Source of the DNA: DASCNA01 sp036011305
GTDB taxonomy: Bacteria; Verrucomicrobiota; Lentisphaeria; Victivallales; GWF2-38-69
Assembly (NCBI GenBank): GCA_036011305.1
Contig: DASCNA010000010.1
Location: forward strand, 1-5,763
Length of the DNA: 5,763 nucleotides
Direction of reading: 5' to 3'
This document shows positions 1 to 5,691 of the stretch, in pieces (within the stretch, counting starts at the first letter, position 1; every line of letters starts with the position of its first letter). The notes beneath the pieces are model-generated. The model was given only the letters and a program-made list of their open reading frames with translations, did no database searches and was not told the origin of the DNA. The translations under genes were made by a program, and so were the position numbers.

Positions 1-63
1 ATGCTCTTTTTGTTAATAATTATTGTTAGGGAAAATTATTATGATGACATCTTCAATGATTAA
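1..63 (+). CDS. Possible C-terminal end of an upstream gene (cut by window edge)
   Basis: Reading frame 1 is open from the first base to a TAA at 61-63. It encodes a strongly hydrophobic run (LFLLIIIV) followed by a polar, acidic tail (RENYYDDIFND). That pattern fits the last transmembrane helix and short tail of a membrane protein, for example a permease, but only 20 residues are visible and no family can be named. The frame overlaps the start of the deaminase gene by 23 nt, and the deaminase ribosome-binding site lies inside it. If real, the two genes are probably co-transcribed and translationally coupled. It could instead be a chance open frame. Confidence 0.3.
   Translation: MLFLLIIIVRENYYDDIFND
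28..33 (+). promoter_or_regulatory. Ribosome-binding site deciding the deaminase start
   Basis: AGGGAA sits 7 nt before the ATG at 41, which is good Shine-Dalgarno spacing. The in-frame TTG at 23 lies upstream of this site and has no such motif. The in-frame ATGs at 56 and 77 also lack one. This supports ATG 41 as the start. Confidence 0.55.
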
Positions 64-1075
64 ATTTATAACCATAATGCCTAAAGTAGAACTGCATGTT
101 CATCTTGAAGGCTCTATTAAGCCTGAAACATTGCTTATTCTTGCTGAAAGGAATGATGTTTCTTTACCTGCAGGCAATATAGAAGACTTAAGAAAATGGT
201 ATCAGTTTAAAGATTTAGCTCATTTCTGTGATATTTATATGCTTATATGCAATTGTATTAAAACATCTGAAGATATGGAACTTGTTACTGCTGAGTTTTT
301 AAAAGACCGCGCAAGGCAGAATATTTTATACAGTGAAGTTATCTTTACTCCTTACAGTCATGTAGAGAATATAAAACTTAATGATCAGTTAGAAGCCATA
401 ACCAAAGCACGAAATGAAGCCTATCGGAAATATGGAGTAACCATTGGGTTGGTAGTCGATCTCTCACGTCAGGTACGACCGGTAAAACATAGCATTCAAA
501 TTGCTAAATGGGCTGTAAAAAATATGAATAAAGGAGTAGTAGGATTTGGTCTCGGAGGTCCTGAACTTGGTAATCCTCCTGAACTTTTTGAAGAAGCATT
601 TAATATAGCCTATAATGCAGGACTTCCTAGTTTGCCACATGCAGGGGAGTCAGATGGACCAGAAAGTATCTGGGGAGCTATTAATGCACTGAAAGCTATT
701 AGAATTGGTCATGGAGTCCGCTGTCTGGAAGACCCGGAGTTGGTCGATTTTCTTAGAGAAAAACAAATACCTCTTGATGTATGTCCTAGCAGCAATGTAT
801 GTCTGAATGTAGTAAATTCCATCGAAGAACATCCTCTTGTAAAGCTGATAAATGAAGGTCTTTTTGTGACATTAAACTCAGATGATCCTCCAATGTTTAA
901 TACCACTTTAACTAATGAATACATTAAGATAGCAGAGGCTTTTGATTTTGATATTGATACTATCAAAAAATTAGTGCTTAACGGATTAAATGCCAGTCTC
1001 TTTCCATTAAACAAAAAGAAAGAGATGAATAAAGAATTTGAAAGACAGTTTGAAAAACTCGAACGCGAAATATAA
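41..1075 (+). CDS. add: Adenosine deaminase family protein (metal-dependent amidohydrolase)
   Basis: This 344-residue protein has the usual length and the complete motif set of the adenosine/AMP deaminase family. The N-terminal HxH metal ligands are in HVHLEGS (His19, His21). HAGE follows at 200-203 (metal His200, catalytic Glu203), then RIGHG (His224), CPSSNVC, and SDDPP with Asp281-Asp282. The GLGGPE motif and the DDPPMF-type ending look more like adenosine deaminases than the adenine deaminase branch. The expected reaction is hydrolytic deamination of adenosine or deoxyadenosine to (deoxy)inosine, in the cytoplasm, for purine salvage. Related enzymes act on other 5'-substituted adenosines, including aminodeoxyfutalosine in menaquinone synthesis, and sequence alone does not separate these. 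The start is ATG 41, preceded by AGGGAA. ATG 56 or 77 would also keep the whole catalytic domain. The gene converges with the esterase gene, 43 nt apart. The family is certain; the substrate is not. Confidence 0.9.
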   Translation: MMTSSMIKFITIMPKVELHVHLEGSIKPETLLILAERNDVSLPAGNIEDLRKWYQFKDLAHFCDIYMLICNCIKTSEDMELVTAEFLKDRARQNILYSEVIFTPYSHVENIKLNDQLEAITKARNEAYRKYGVTIGLVVDLSRQVRPVKHSIQIAKWAVKNMNKGVVGFGLGGPELGNPPELFEEAFNIAYNAGLPSLPHAGESDGPESIWGAINALKAIRIGHGVRCLEDPELVDFLREKQIPLDVCPSSNVCLNVVNSIEEHPLVKLINEGLFVTLNSDDPPMFNTTLTNEYIKIAEAFDFDIDTIKKLVLNGLNASLFPLNKKKEMNKEFERQFEKLEREI

Positions 1076-1118
1076 AAATTTATAAAGTGGATCATTAGAT
1101 AGCTATAGGCAAATTATA
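1076..1118. other. Convergent intergenic gap between deaminase and esterase genes
   Basis: This 43-nt gap separates the 3' ends of two convergent genes. I see no G+C-rich hairpin with a T-tract on either strand, only an all-A/T dyad at 1071-1084. The gap contains one copy of the palindrome ATAGCTAT (1099-1106) that recurs in two other intergenic gaps of this window. Confidence 0.5.
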
Positions 1119-1772
1119 TCATGGTATGTAGAGCCTACATGAGTGACTCGATATATCGTATATATTTAGGAAATAATATATATTTTTTGCCAATGCTCTA
1201 TGTCCATAATGATTAGGATGAAATTCATTACTCATCCAATGAATATGACTTTCAGGATGCTCATCCCAATATTTAGTGTGATCTATAAGTTGTAGTTTTT
1301 GCTCAAATGCAACCTTACGTATGGCATCCATATATGAATAAAAATAAGGATATCTATCCGGAGCTTGTCCAGAAAGAATAGGGCATGTTGTTTGTAGAAT
1401 AGGCAATGCATTAAGTTTATCAATTTTCATACAGAGTTTCAGTATATTATTTTCGAATTCTTCAAGCTCAATATCATTAGTATCACTACAGTCATTCATT
1501 CCTATCATAAGGAAAACAACATCTGGGTTGAACTGTTCAACACGCCAGCTAAACCCAGATAAAAGATCACGTGTAGTATTTCCACCTATTGCCGTATTAA
1601 TTACAATATCCATAGTGCGATTAAACTCTAAATGTGTACGAATACGTTCTCCAAAAAGTTCAGTATAATCACGATGTCCAAAAGTATATATTGAGCCATG
1701 TGTGATACTGTCTCCATAAAATAACCATTTTAAAGGTTTATTTGATTTTAAATATTTTTCAATTCTGTTCAT
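1119..1772 (-). CDS. SGNH/GDSL-family hydrolase (putative esterase)
   Basis: The 217-residue protein has the family blocks in order. Block I is YGDSIT (nucleophile Ser22), block II is AIGGNTT (Gly63/Gly64), block III is IGMND (Gly91, Asn93), and block V is EFHPNHYGH with the catalytic His185. The length is typical of single-domain GDSL_2-type esterases. No signal peptide is visible, so it is probably cytoplasmic. Family members remove acyl groups, often acetyl, from sugars, lipids or other small esters; the substrate here is unknown. The residue three before the catalytic His, normally Asp, is Asn182. It is the last gene of the SDR-led unit, 15 nt after the cupin remnant. The ATG at 1772 has no convincing Shine-Dalgarno motif, so translation may be coupled to upstream frames or use a weak site. 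Confidence 0.85.
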   Translation of the reverse strand: MNRIEKYLKSNKPLKWLFYGDSITHGSIYTFGHRDYTELFGERIRTHLEFNRTMDIVINTAIGGNTTRDLLSGFSWRVEQFNPDVVFLMIGMNDCSDTNDIELEEFENNILKLCMKIDKLNALPILQTTCPILSGQAPDRYPYFYSYMDAIRKVAFEQKLQLIDHTKYWDEHPESHIHWMSNEFHPNHYGHRALAKNIYYFLNIYDISSHSCRLYIP

Positions 1773-1787
1773 TATGCTTGCTTTAAT

Positions 1788-2045
1788 TTATAATATATTA
1801 AATAAAATTACTAATAATTTGAACTGCTGATCAGTATAATATGAACAGTCTTTAGAAGGTGCTAAATTAAATATTTTTCTTCCAGCAGAATCTTGATCTG
1901 CTGAATTTGGAATATTAGGGTCGTCAACCCAAATTTCATTATCTATATTTGTTCCCATATCAATTCTGCCTGGGGTTATATTATCATGAAGAAAATAAGA
2001 TTTACCATGAGTATTATTTCCTGTAACTATATGACGAATATACAT
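1788..2045 (-). pseudogene. Truncated cupin-family gene (N-terminal extension only)
   Basis: The 85-residue frame begins MYIRHIVTGNNTHGKSYF and continues through EIWVDDP and SAGRKIFNLAPSKD. From my knowledge of the family, this resembles the N-terminal extension of small cupin proteins, which typically have IRRVVTG-x4-GKS-F, then an ELW/EIW strand and a DP-x-GR-x-LxPP segment before the beta-barrel. Those proteins are usually about 150-180 residues long. Here the stop comes where the barrel should start, and the last ~18 residues (rich in F, L, I) look unrelated. Only 15 nt remain before the esterase, so the barrel is missing rather than frameshifted nearby. The ATG at 2045 has an AAAGAG motif about 10 nt upstream, so a short peptide may still be made. 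It lies between the SDR and the esterase on the same strand. The cupin assignment is from motif memory, without a database search. Confidence 0.55.
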
Positions 2046-2149
2046 TTTTTTATATCTCTTTACCTTTTAAAAATTGTTTCATTACTTTACTTGAAATATA
2101 AAAGAAATTGAACTTTATAGCTATCTTCCTCCTCCTAAAAAACAACTTA
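2046..2149 (-). other. SDR-cupin intergenic gap with orphan ribosome-binding site
   Basis: On the - strand the run AGGAGGAGGAAGA (2124-2136) is a near-ideal Shine-Dalgarno sequence 13 nt after the SDR stop. No ATG, GTG or TTG follows at usable distance. An ATA codon (2122-2124) occupies the ideal start position and opens a 24-codon frame that ends at TAA 2050-2052 with the protein-like tail KVMKQFLKGKEI. The gap also carries a copy of the palindrome ATAGCTAT. It may be a small gene that lost its start by ATG-to-ATA change, or the scar of a deletion. Which of these is right cannot be told from one sequence. Confidence 0.4.
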
Positions 2150-2941
2150 TCAGAGAGTTAAACCTCCGTCTATCATAATGTTTTCACCAACTACAAATGA
2201 TGCCTGATCTGAACATAACCACAAAACTACATTAACAACTTCAATGGGTTGACCAATTCTTTTTATTGGCTGTTGATTCTTTACTTCATCCTTTGTTATT
2301 CCCATTTTAGGAATTACATCATTGCTCATATCTGATTCAATAAAACCAGGTGCTACTGTATTTATTCTTATATTTTCTTGAGCATATTCAAAAGCACAGA
2401 CTTTACTCATTCCAATAACTGCATGTTTAGAAGCACAATAAACTGTATGAAGTTTAAAAGGTTTTACTCCTGCTGCAGAAGCTGTATTAACTATTGAACC
2501 GCCACCGGTTTTCTTCATAGCTTCAATTTCATATTTCATGGCCAGAAAAACACCTTTAGCATTAGTTGTCATAACTTTATCAAAGGTAGCTGAATCCGTT
2601 TCGACAATTTTACCTAAAGCTTCAATACCAGCATTATTAAAAGCATAATCTATTTTACCATATTTATTTACAATTGTATTGATTACAGACTTTACATTTT
2701 CTTCATCTGTAATGTCCATTCGCATAAAAGTAGCTTTACCTCCTGTTTTTTTTATTTCATCTGCAATTTCCCATCCCTGAATCTCTCTACGTCCAGTAAA
2801 TATTACATTGGCTCCGTTGTTTGCAAAAGCATATACAGATTCCTTGCCAATACCTGAAGTTCCTCCATTAATCAAAACTGTTTTACCTTTAAAATTATAT
2901 ATTTTTTCTGACTCATTCCTATTAATATTTTTTGTATCCAT
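2150..2941 (-). CDS. Classical short-chain dehydrogenase/reductase (SDR)
   Basis: The 263-residue protein is a full-length classical SDR with a Rossmann fold. It has the glycine motif GGTSGIG at 26-32, GRR at 50-52 after the second strand, NNAG at 102-105 and Asn127. The active-site Ser155 and Tyr168-x3-Lys172 (YCASK) follow, then APG, and it ends in IDGG, as in glucose-1-dehydrogenase/FabG-like oxidoreductases. The Arg51-Arg52 pair favours NADP(H), but this is inference. The usual Thr before the glycine motif is Asn25. The enzyme should interconvert a hydroxyl and a carbonyl group in the cytoplasm; the substrate is unknown. ATG 2941 is supported by AAGG (2951-2954) with a 9-nt spacer. It heads the SDR/cupin-remnant/esterase unit and is divergent from the XRE-PAS regulator, which probably controls it. 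Confidence 0.9.
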   Translation of the reverse strand: MDTKNINRNESEKIYNFKGKTVLINGGTSGIGKESVYAFANNGANVIFTGRREIQGWEIADEIKKTGGKATFMRMDITDEENVKSVINTIVNKYGKIDYAFNNAGIEALGKIVETDSATFDKVMTTNAKGVFLAMKYEIEAMKKTGGGSIVNTASAAGVKPFKLHTVYCASKHAVIGMSKVCAFEYAQENIRINTVAPGFIESDMSNDVIPKMGITKDEVKNQQPIKRIGQPIEVVNVVLWLCSDQASFVVGENIMIDGGLTL

Positions 2942-2981
2942 CTTAGTATACCTTTTTTAGTTATTGTATTTTATTCTACAA

Positions 2982-3011
2982 ATAATAAACATTACGTATG
3001 TACCAAGTTAA
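2982..3011 (-). promoter_or_regulatory. Candidate promoter for the SDR unit
   Basis: On the - strand, TTAACT (+ strand 3006-3011; 4 of 6 consensus -35 bases) is followed after 18 nt by TATTAT (2982-2987; 5 of 6 consensus -10 bases). Transcription would start near 2975 and give a leader of about 34 nt. The -35 box lies inside the 14-bp dyad at 3004-3017. Matches are moderate, in A+T-rich DNA where chance matches are common. Confidence 0.4.
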
Positions 3012-3017
3012 AACTTG
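3004..3017. promoter_or_regulatory. Perfect inverted repeat, candidate operator shared by divergent promoters
   Basis: CAAGTT-AA-AACTTG is a perfect dyad with 6-bp arms in the 191-nt region between the SDR and the XRE-PAS regulator. It covers the candidate SDR -35 box (3006-3011) and overlaps the candidate regulator -35 box (3015-3020). A further ACTTG half-site lies at 3047-3051. Its size and symmetry suit a dimeric helix-turn-helix protein, and the adjacent XRE-PAS protein is the obvious candidate. Binding is inferred. Confidence 0.45.
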
Positions 3018-3043
3018 AATCATGTCTAATAAAGAGCTATAAT
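3015..3043 (+). promoter_or_regulatory. Candidate sigma-70-type promoter for the XRE-PAS gene
   Basis: TTGAAT (3015-3020) and a perfect TATAAT (3038-3043) are separated by exactly 17 nt. The expected start is near 3050, leaving a leader of about 80 nt before ATG 3133. This is the best promoter match in the window. Its -35 box overlaps the right arm of the 14-bp dyad, which would allow autoregulation. Confidence 0.55.
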
Positions 3044-3119
3044 GAGACTTGCTGTCTTTTTTTTAAATGTTAAGCAAATATATAGTCTTAGTGTCTTTTT
3101 ATGCATTAGTTTGACAATT

Positions 3120-3123
3120 GGAG
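3120..3123 (+). promoter_or_regulatory. Ribosome-binding site deciding the XRE-PAS start
   Basis: GGAG ends 9 nt before ATG 3133. The longer in-frame alternative, TTG 3118, overlaps this GGAG and has no site of its own, so ATG 3133 is preferred. An out-of-frame ATG at 3128 opens only a six-codon frame. Confidence 0.55.
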
Positions 3124-3132
3124 TATTATGAA

Positions 3133-4212
3133 ATGTTTTATAATTTAAAATTTAAAAACTTTAGAAAACTTAAAAAACTTACCCAATCAGATATAGCAGC
3201 AATGCTGGATAAAAATAAAAAAACTATTCAGCGATGGGAAACCGGTACTACTATCCCGACACTTTCTGATATTTATTTATTAGCTGATATTTTAAAAGTA
3301 CCCTTAAAGGAAATAGCAGACATAGAAAGCAATCAGCAAAACAGCAAGCCTTATTTTTATACTGACTTAAATAATCTTGATAAGAGTATTATTGATATTT
3401 CATCAAAAAGTGAAACAGAAAAACAAAGACTTTTTATTAACTTACAAAAAGAAAATGAAATGTTGAAATGGAAGTTAAAAGAAGAAAGAAGAAATAGAGA
3501 AAAGTATTCTAATCTTATCAATTCTGTAAATACACTGGTTTATACAAAAGATATTTCTCAGAAGTTTACTTATGTCAATCACTATTTCTTGAACTATTTT
3601 AGTATCTCAAATTTAAGTTTAGTACTAAATCAGAGGAATAATGATATATGGAAAAATAATAACAGATGGAGTGATTTATCTTTCTGGGAAAAGAAAGTAT
3701 TTCAGGAAAAAACTGAAGTTAATAATATGATAATTACAATTCCTGCAGCGATAGGTACACCTAGAATTGGAACAGTTACAATTAGACCGTTTTTTGACTC
3801 GAATGGTAAAGTTTTTGAAATTATAGGATCAATCAAAGATGTAACTGCTGATGAAACTGTTAAGAAAAAGTTTTATTACATGGAATCAATTTTAAACGAA
3901 CTTGATGATGTTATATGGATAGCTAAAATGGAACCTTATGTACATTATATCTACATAAATAAAGCTATTGAAAAAATATATAATGTTTCTGTAAGCAAGT
4001 TTTATAAAAATCCTGCTTTTTGGGTAAAATTAGTCTGCAAAGAAGATAGAAAACTTGTTCATACAGCAATTAACAGCAACAAGAATTCAAATATAACATA
4101 TAGAATAAACCTAGACACAGGAAGATCACTGAAAATTCAGCATTCAATAGTTCATAAAATAATAAATGGAGAAAGAATTAAATTCGGAGTTTTAAAAAAA
4201 ATAGAAGCTTAA
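3133..4212 (+). CDS. XRE-family transcriptional regulator with two PAS domains
   Basis: From ATG 3133 the protein has 359 residues. Residues ~5-60 form a clear XRE/Cro-type helix-turn-helix (LTQSDIAAMLDKNKKTIQRW, ETG, then P42). After a polar linker comes a charged coiled coil at ~93-125 (EKQR...KENEMLKWKLKEERRNREK), likely a dimerisation helix. PAS-like domain 1 spans ~125-240 and ends in the typical GSIKDVTADE exit segment. PAS-like domain 2 spans ~250-357 and has the FWVKLVCKEDRKLV segment characteristic of PAS_3-type folds. There is no histidine kinase, GGDEF or sigma-54 domain, and no membrane helix. It therefore reads as a cytoplasmic one-component regulator in which the PAS domains sense a small ligand, redox state or partner. 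The sensed signal is unknown. It is divergent from the SDR unit across a shared dyad, so it probably controls that unit and itself. Its 3' end converges with the next gene, 11 nt away. Confidence 0.85.
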   Translation: MFYNLKFKNFRKLKKLTQSDIAAMLDKNKKTIQRWETGTTIPTLSDIYLLADILKVPLKEIADIESNQQNSKPYFYTDLNNLDKSIIDISSKSETEKQRLFINLQKENEMLKWKLKEERRNREKYSNLINSVNTLVYTKDISQKFTYVNHYFLNYFSISNLSLVLNQRNNDIWKNNNRWSDLSFWEKKVFQEKTEVNNMIITIPAAIGTPRIGTVTIRPFFDSNGKVFEIIGSIKDVTADETVKKKFYYMESILNELDDVIWIAKMEPYVHYIYINKAIEKIYNVSVSKFYKNPAFWVKLVCKEDRKLVHTAINSNKNSNITYRINLDTGRSLKIQHSIVHKIINGERIKFGVLKKIEA

Positions 4213-4223
4213 CAAACAATATA

Positions 4224-4640
4224 TTAGTCTGCAGATGGTTCTGTAAAAGTATTAATAATAATACTAAACATAAAACAAACACCCATAAAGTTTAATAAAG
4301 TCCATAAATCTCTGAGGATATACTCACTCAATGGTACATAATATATTAGTAAAAAAATAACAGTTATAATAACTGTTGCTATATTTTTCTTTTTGTTTAG
4401 TTTTCTTTTTATAGCAACATATAAACATTTAATGGCAAAGAACAGCAAACATAACATGATAAACCATACAATCCATCTAACAGTCATATAGGGCCTTATC
4501 AAATTATAATGAGAAAAATCAAAATTATCATCACGACCTACGTAACCAAAAATATCCATTAGCGAAAAAGAGAAAAAGCCTAATATTGATATAATTGAGA
4601 GAATAATTATCCAAATCTTTTCGTTATATGTATATCTCAT
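4224..4640 (-). CDS. Four-helix membrane protein of unknown function
   Basis: I do not recognise this 138-residue protein. It has four predicted membrane helices at about 9-28, 56-77, 86-103 and 112-130. The strongly basic loop between helices 2 and 3 (IKRKLNKKK, 77-85) should be cytoplasmic by the positive-inside rule. That puts both termini inside and the acidic loop around GRDDNFDF (35-42) outside. No catalytic or transport motif is visible, and there is no cleavable signal peptide. It follows the 192-residue gene on the same strand after 114 nt, so it may be the third gene of that operon or have its own promoter. ATG 4640 has no good Shine-Dalgarno motif. Low-complexity composition makes remote homology hard to judge. 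Confidence 0.7.
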   Translation of the reverse strand: MRYTYNEKIWIIILSIISILGFFSFSLMDIFGYVGRDDNFDFSHYNLIRPYMTVRWIVWFIMLCLLFFAIKCLYVAIKRKLNKKKNIATVIITVIFLLIYYVPLSEYILRDLWTLLNFMGVCFMFSIIINTFTEPSAD

Positions 4641-4700
4641 TTAATAAAATAATTTCATATTATATGTATTATTAATTTACAATTCCGATACTTTGAACAT

Positions 4701-4712
4701 TTATAGCTATAA
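4701..4712. repeat. Perfect 12-bp palindrome TTATAGCTATAA
   Basis: This perfect palindrome lies in the 114-nt gap, about 61-72 nt upstream of the four-helix membrane protein gene. Its core ATAGCTAT also occurs at 1099-1106 and 2117-2124, each time between genes. It could be an operator for the membrane protein gene or simply an A+T-rich palindrome. The rest of the gap shows no convincing promoter or terminator. Confidence 0.35.
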
Positions 4713-4754
4713 TCAATCTTTTATTTTACTATATATATCTAATAATTTTTTATA

Positions 4755-5333
4755 TTATTCCAATCCATGTTTTTTTTTCAAAGAAGCATATTCTTCTTTG
4801 AGAGTTGAAAGAAAACATTCATAATCACTTCTGTTTACTACCATATGCAAAGATATTCCTGAACCGTAATAAGCTTGTGAACTTTTGAAATTATATGCGT
4901 CCACAAAAATAATTAAAGCAAATGTATCGTCAGGTAAATCGCCTTTTTCTTTTTTCTCTAAAATTCTTTCACTGTCACATTGCTTGTGGAATTCTGCAAT
5001 ATTTATATTTTGAGGAAATATGTTTAGATCAGCAAATTCCTTTTCAGGATATATGGCAATAATTACATCAGGTTCAGACGGTTCCCAGGTATATGACTTA
5101 TTTTCAGTCATTACTTTTTCAAAAATATAAATCAGAGTATCATGGTCACTTTCACTTGCCAGAAAACTGCCTTTCTTTCTTTTTGCCCAGTAACTGCCTT
5201 CCCGTTTAAGAATTGAATCATCTACTATTGGTTTTTCTTTCCAAAAAAAACTAATCTCGTAATCAATCTCACCAGCAGTAAATCCTGTAAAATTAATTTC
5301 TAAATTTAAATTACCTGAATAAAGTTTAGCCAT
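4755..5333 (-). CDS. Soluble protein of unknown function, 192 residues
   Basis: I do not recognise this protein. It has no signal peptide or membrane helix and is rich in Lys, Glu and aromatic residues, so it is probably cytoplasmic. The N-terminal part (about 4-31) alternates hydrophobic and polar residues, as in beta strands. Notable segments are SYWAKRKKG (47-55), the W83-E-P-S-E-P-D-V-x3-AIYP stretch (83-96), and a Lys-rich C-terminal helix (LKEEYASLKKKHGLE). The overall look, a small single-domain protein with conserved-looking Trp/Pro segments, is like many immunity or accessory proteins of polymorphic loci, but that is only an impression. ATG 5333 has AGGA 8 nt upstream (+ strand 5342-5345). 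The gene starts 17 nt after the stop of the 111-residue membrane protein, so the two are very likely co-transcribed and may work together. Confidence 0.75.
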   Translation of the reverse strand: MAKLYSGNLNLEINFTGFTAGEIDYEISFFWKEKPIVDDSILKREGSYWAKRKKGSFLASESDHDTLIYIFEKVMTENKSYTWEPSEPDVIIAIYPEKEFADLNIFPQNINIAEFHKQCDSERILEKKEKGDLPDDTFALIIFVDAYNFKSSQAYYGSGISLHMVVNRSDYECFLSTLKEEYASLKKKHGLE

Positions 5334-5350
5334 GTTGGAATTCCTATTGA

Positions 5351-5686
5351 TTATTTATTTTTCAAGATCTTATCGAAACGTTTGTTCGTGTTTATTAATT
5401 CATCTAAAATATTATTCTGTGTTTTCTGTATTTCATTAACACAGTCTAGTATTTGTATCTGTCTGATGTCCTGTATTTCATGTTCTTCAAGTTTTGTTTC
5501 AGCTTTCTGCGTTTTCCTTGAAGTAATAATTCTAAATAATGCCATACTGCAAAAAAAAGCTGCACCAATAATAAAAAAAATAACTGCTATTAGTTCATGT
5601 AAAGCACCTTTGTAATTAATAAGAAAATTAAAACAAACAAAAAAACCTATTAATCCGTATAAAAAAAATATTATTTCTTTAACCAT
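5351..5686 (-). CDS. Small membrane protein with cytoplasmic coiled coil, unknown function
   Basis: The 111-residue protein has two hydrophobic helices (about 5-23 and 32-54) joined by a short polar loop (NYKGALHE). A positively charged stop (RIITSRKTQK) follows, then a long charged helix at about 62-108 (KLEEHEIQDIRQ...NEIQKTQNN...) that looks like a coiled coil. Both termini are predicted to be cytoplasmic, with the coiled coil available for self-assembly or partner binding. I recognise no family. It is the first gene of the right-hand cluster. ATG 5686 has only a weak purine-rich region upstream, and the next Met (residue 48) lies inside the second helix, so no shorter start is sensible. 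Confidence 0.7.
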   Translation of the reverse strand: MVKEIIFFLYGLIGFFVCFNFLINYKGALHELIAVIFFIIGAAFFCSMALFRIITSRKTQKAETKLEEHEIQDIRQIQILDCVNEIQKTQNNILDELINTNKRFDKILKNK

Positions 5687-5691
5687 AACTT

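Noticed and set aside
23..25. TTG at 23 as the deaminase start
   Set aside because: It has no ribosome-binding site upstream, whereas AGGGAA at 28-33 correctly precedes ATG 41.
1071..1084. TATAAA-AA-TTTATA dyad at the deaminase 3' end as a terminator
   Set aside because: The stem is all A/T with a 2-nt loop and no T-tract, so it is too weak to call.
650..1095. Minus-strand open frames of 60 and 128 codons across the deaminase gene
   Set aside because: They are antisense to a gene with full catalytic motifs, and their translations show no domain pattern.
3044..3064. GAGAC-TTGCT-GTCTT followed by eight T, terminator-like
   Set aside because: The stem is only 4-5 bp and overlaps the predicted transcription start, with no gene ending upstream on the + strand; it is more likely incidental.
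3111..3144. TTGACA (3111-3116) with TATAAT (3139-3144) as a promoter
   Set aside because: The spacer is 22 nt, too long, and the TATAAT lies inside the XRE-PAS coding region.
4213..4223. Bidirectional terminator between the XRE-PAS gene and the four-helix membrane gene
   Set aside because: The gap is 11 nt and no stem-loop is visible in it or the adjacent gene ends.
5337..5344. Palindrome GGAATTCC upstream of the 192-residue protein
   Set aside because: It includes the Shine-Dalgarno AGGA and is short; a chance palindrome explains it.
5382..5615. Plus-strand 77-codon open frame, Cys/Ser-rich
   Set aside because: It is the antisense shadow of the 111-residue membrane protein gene and has no ribosome-binding site.
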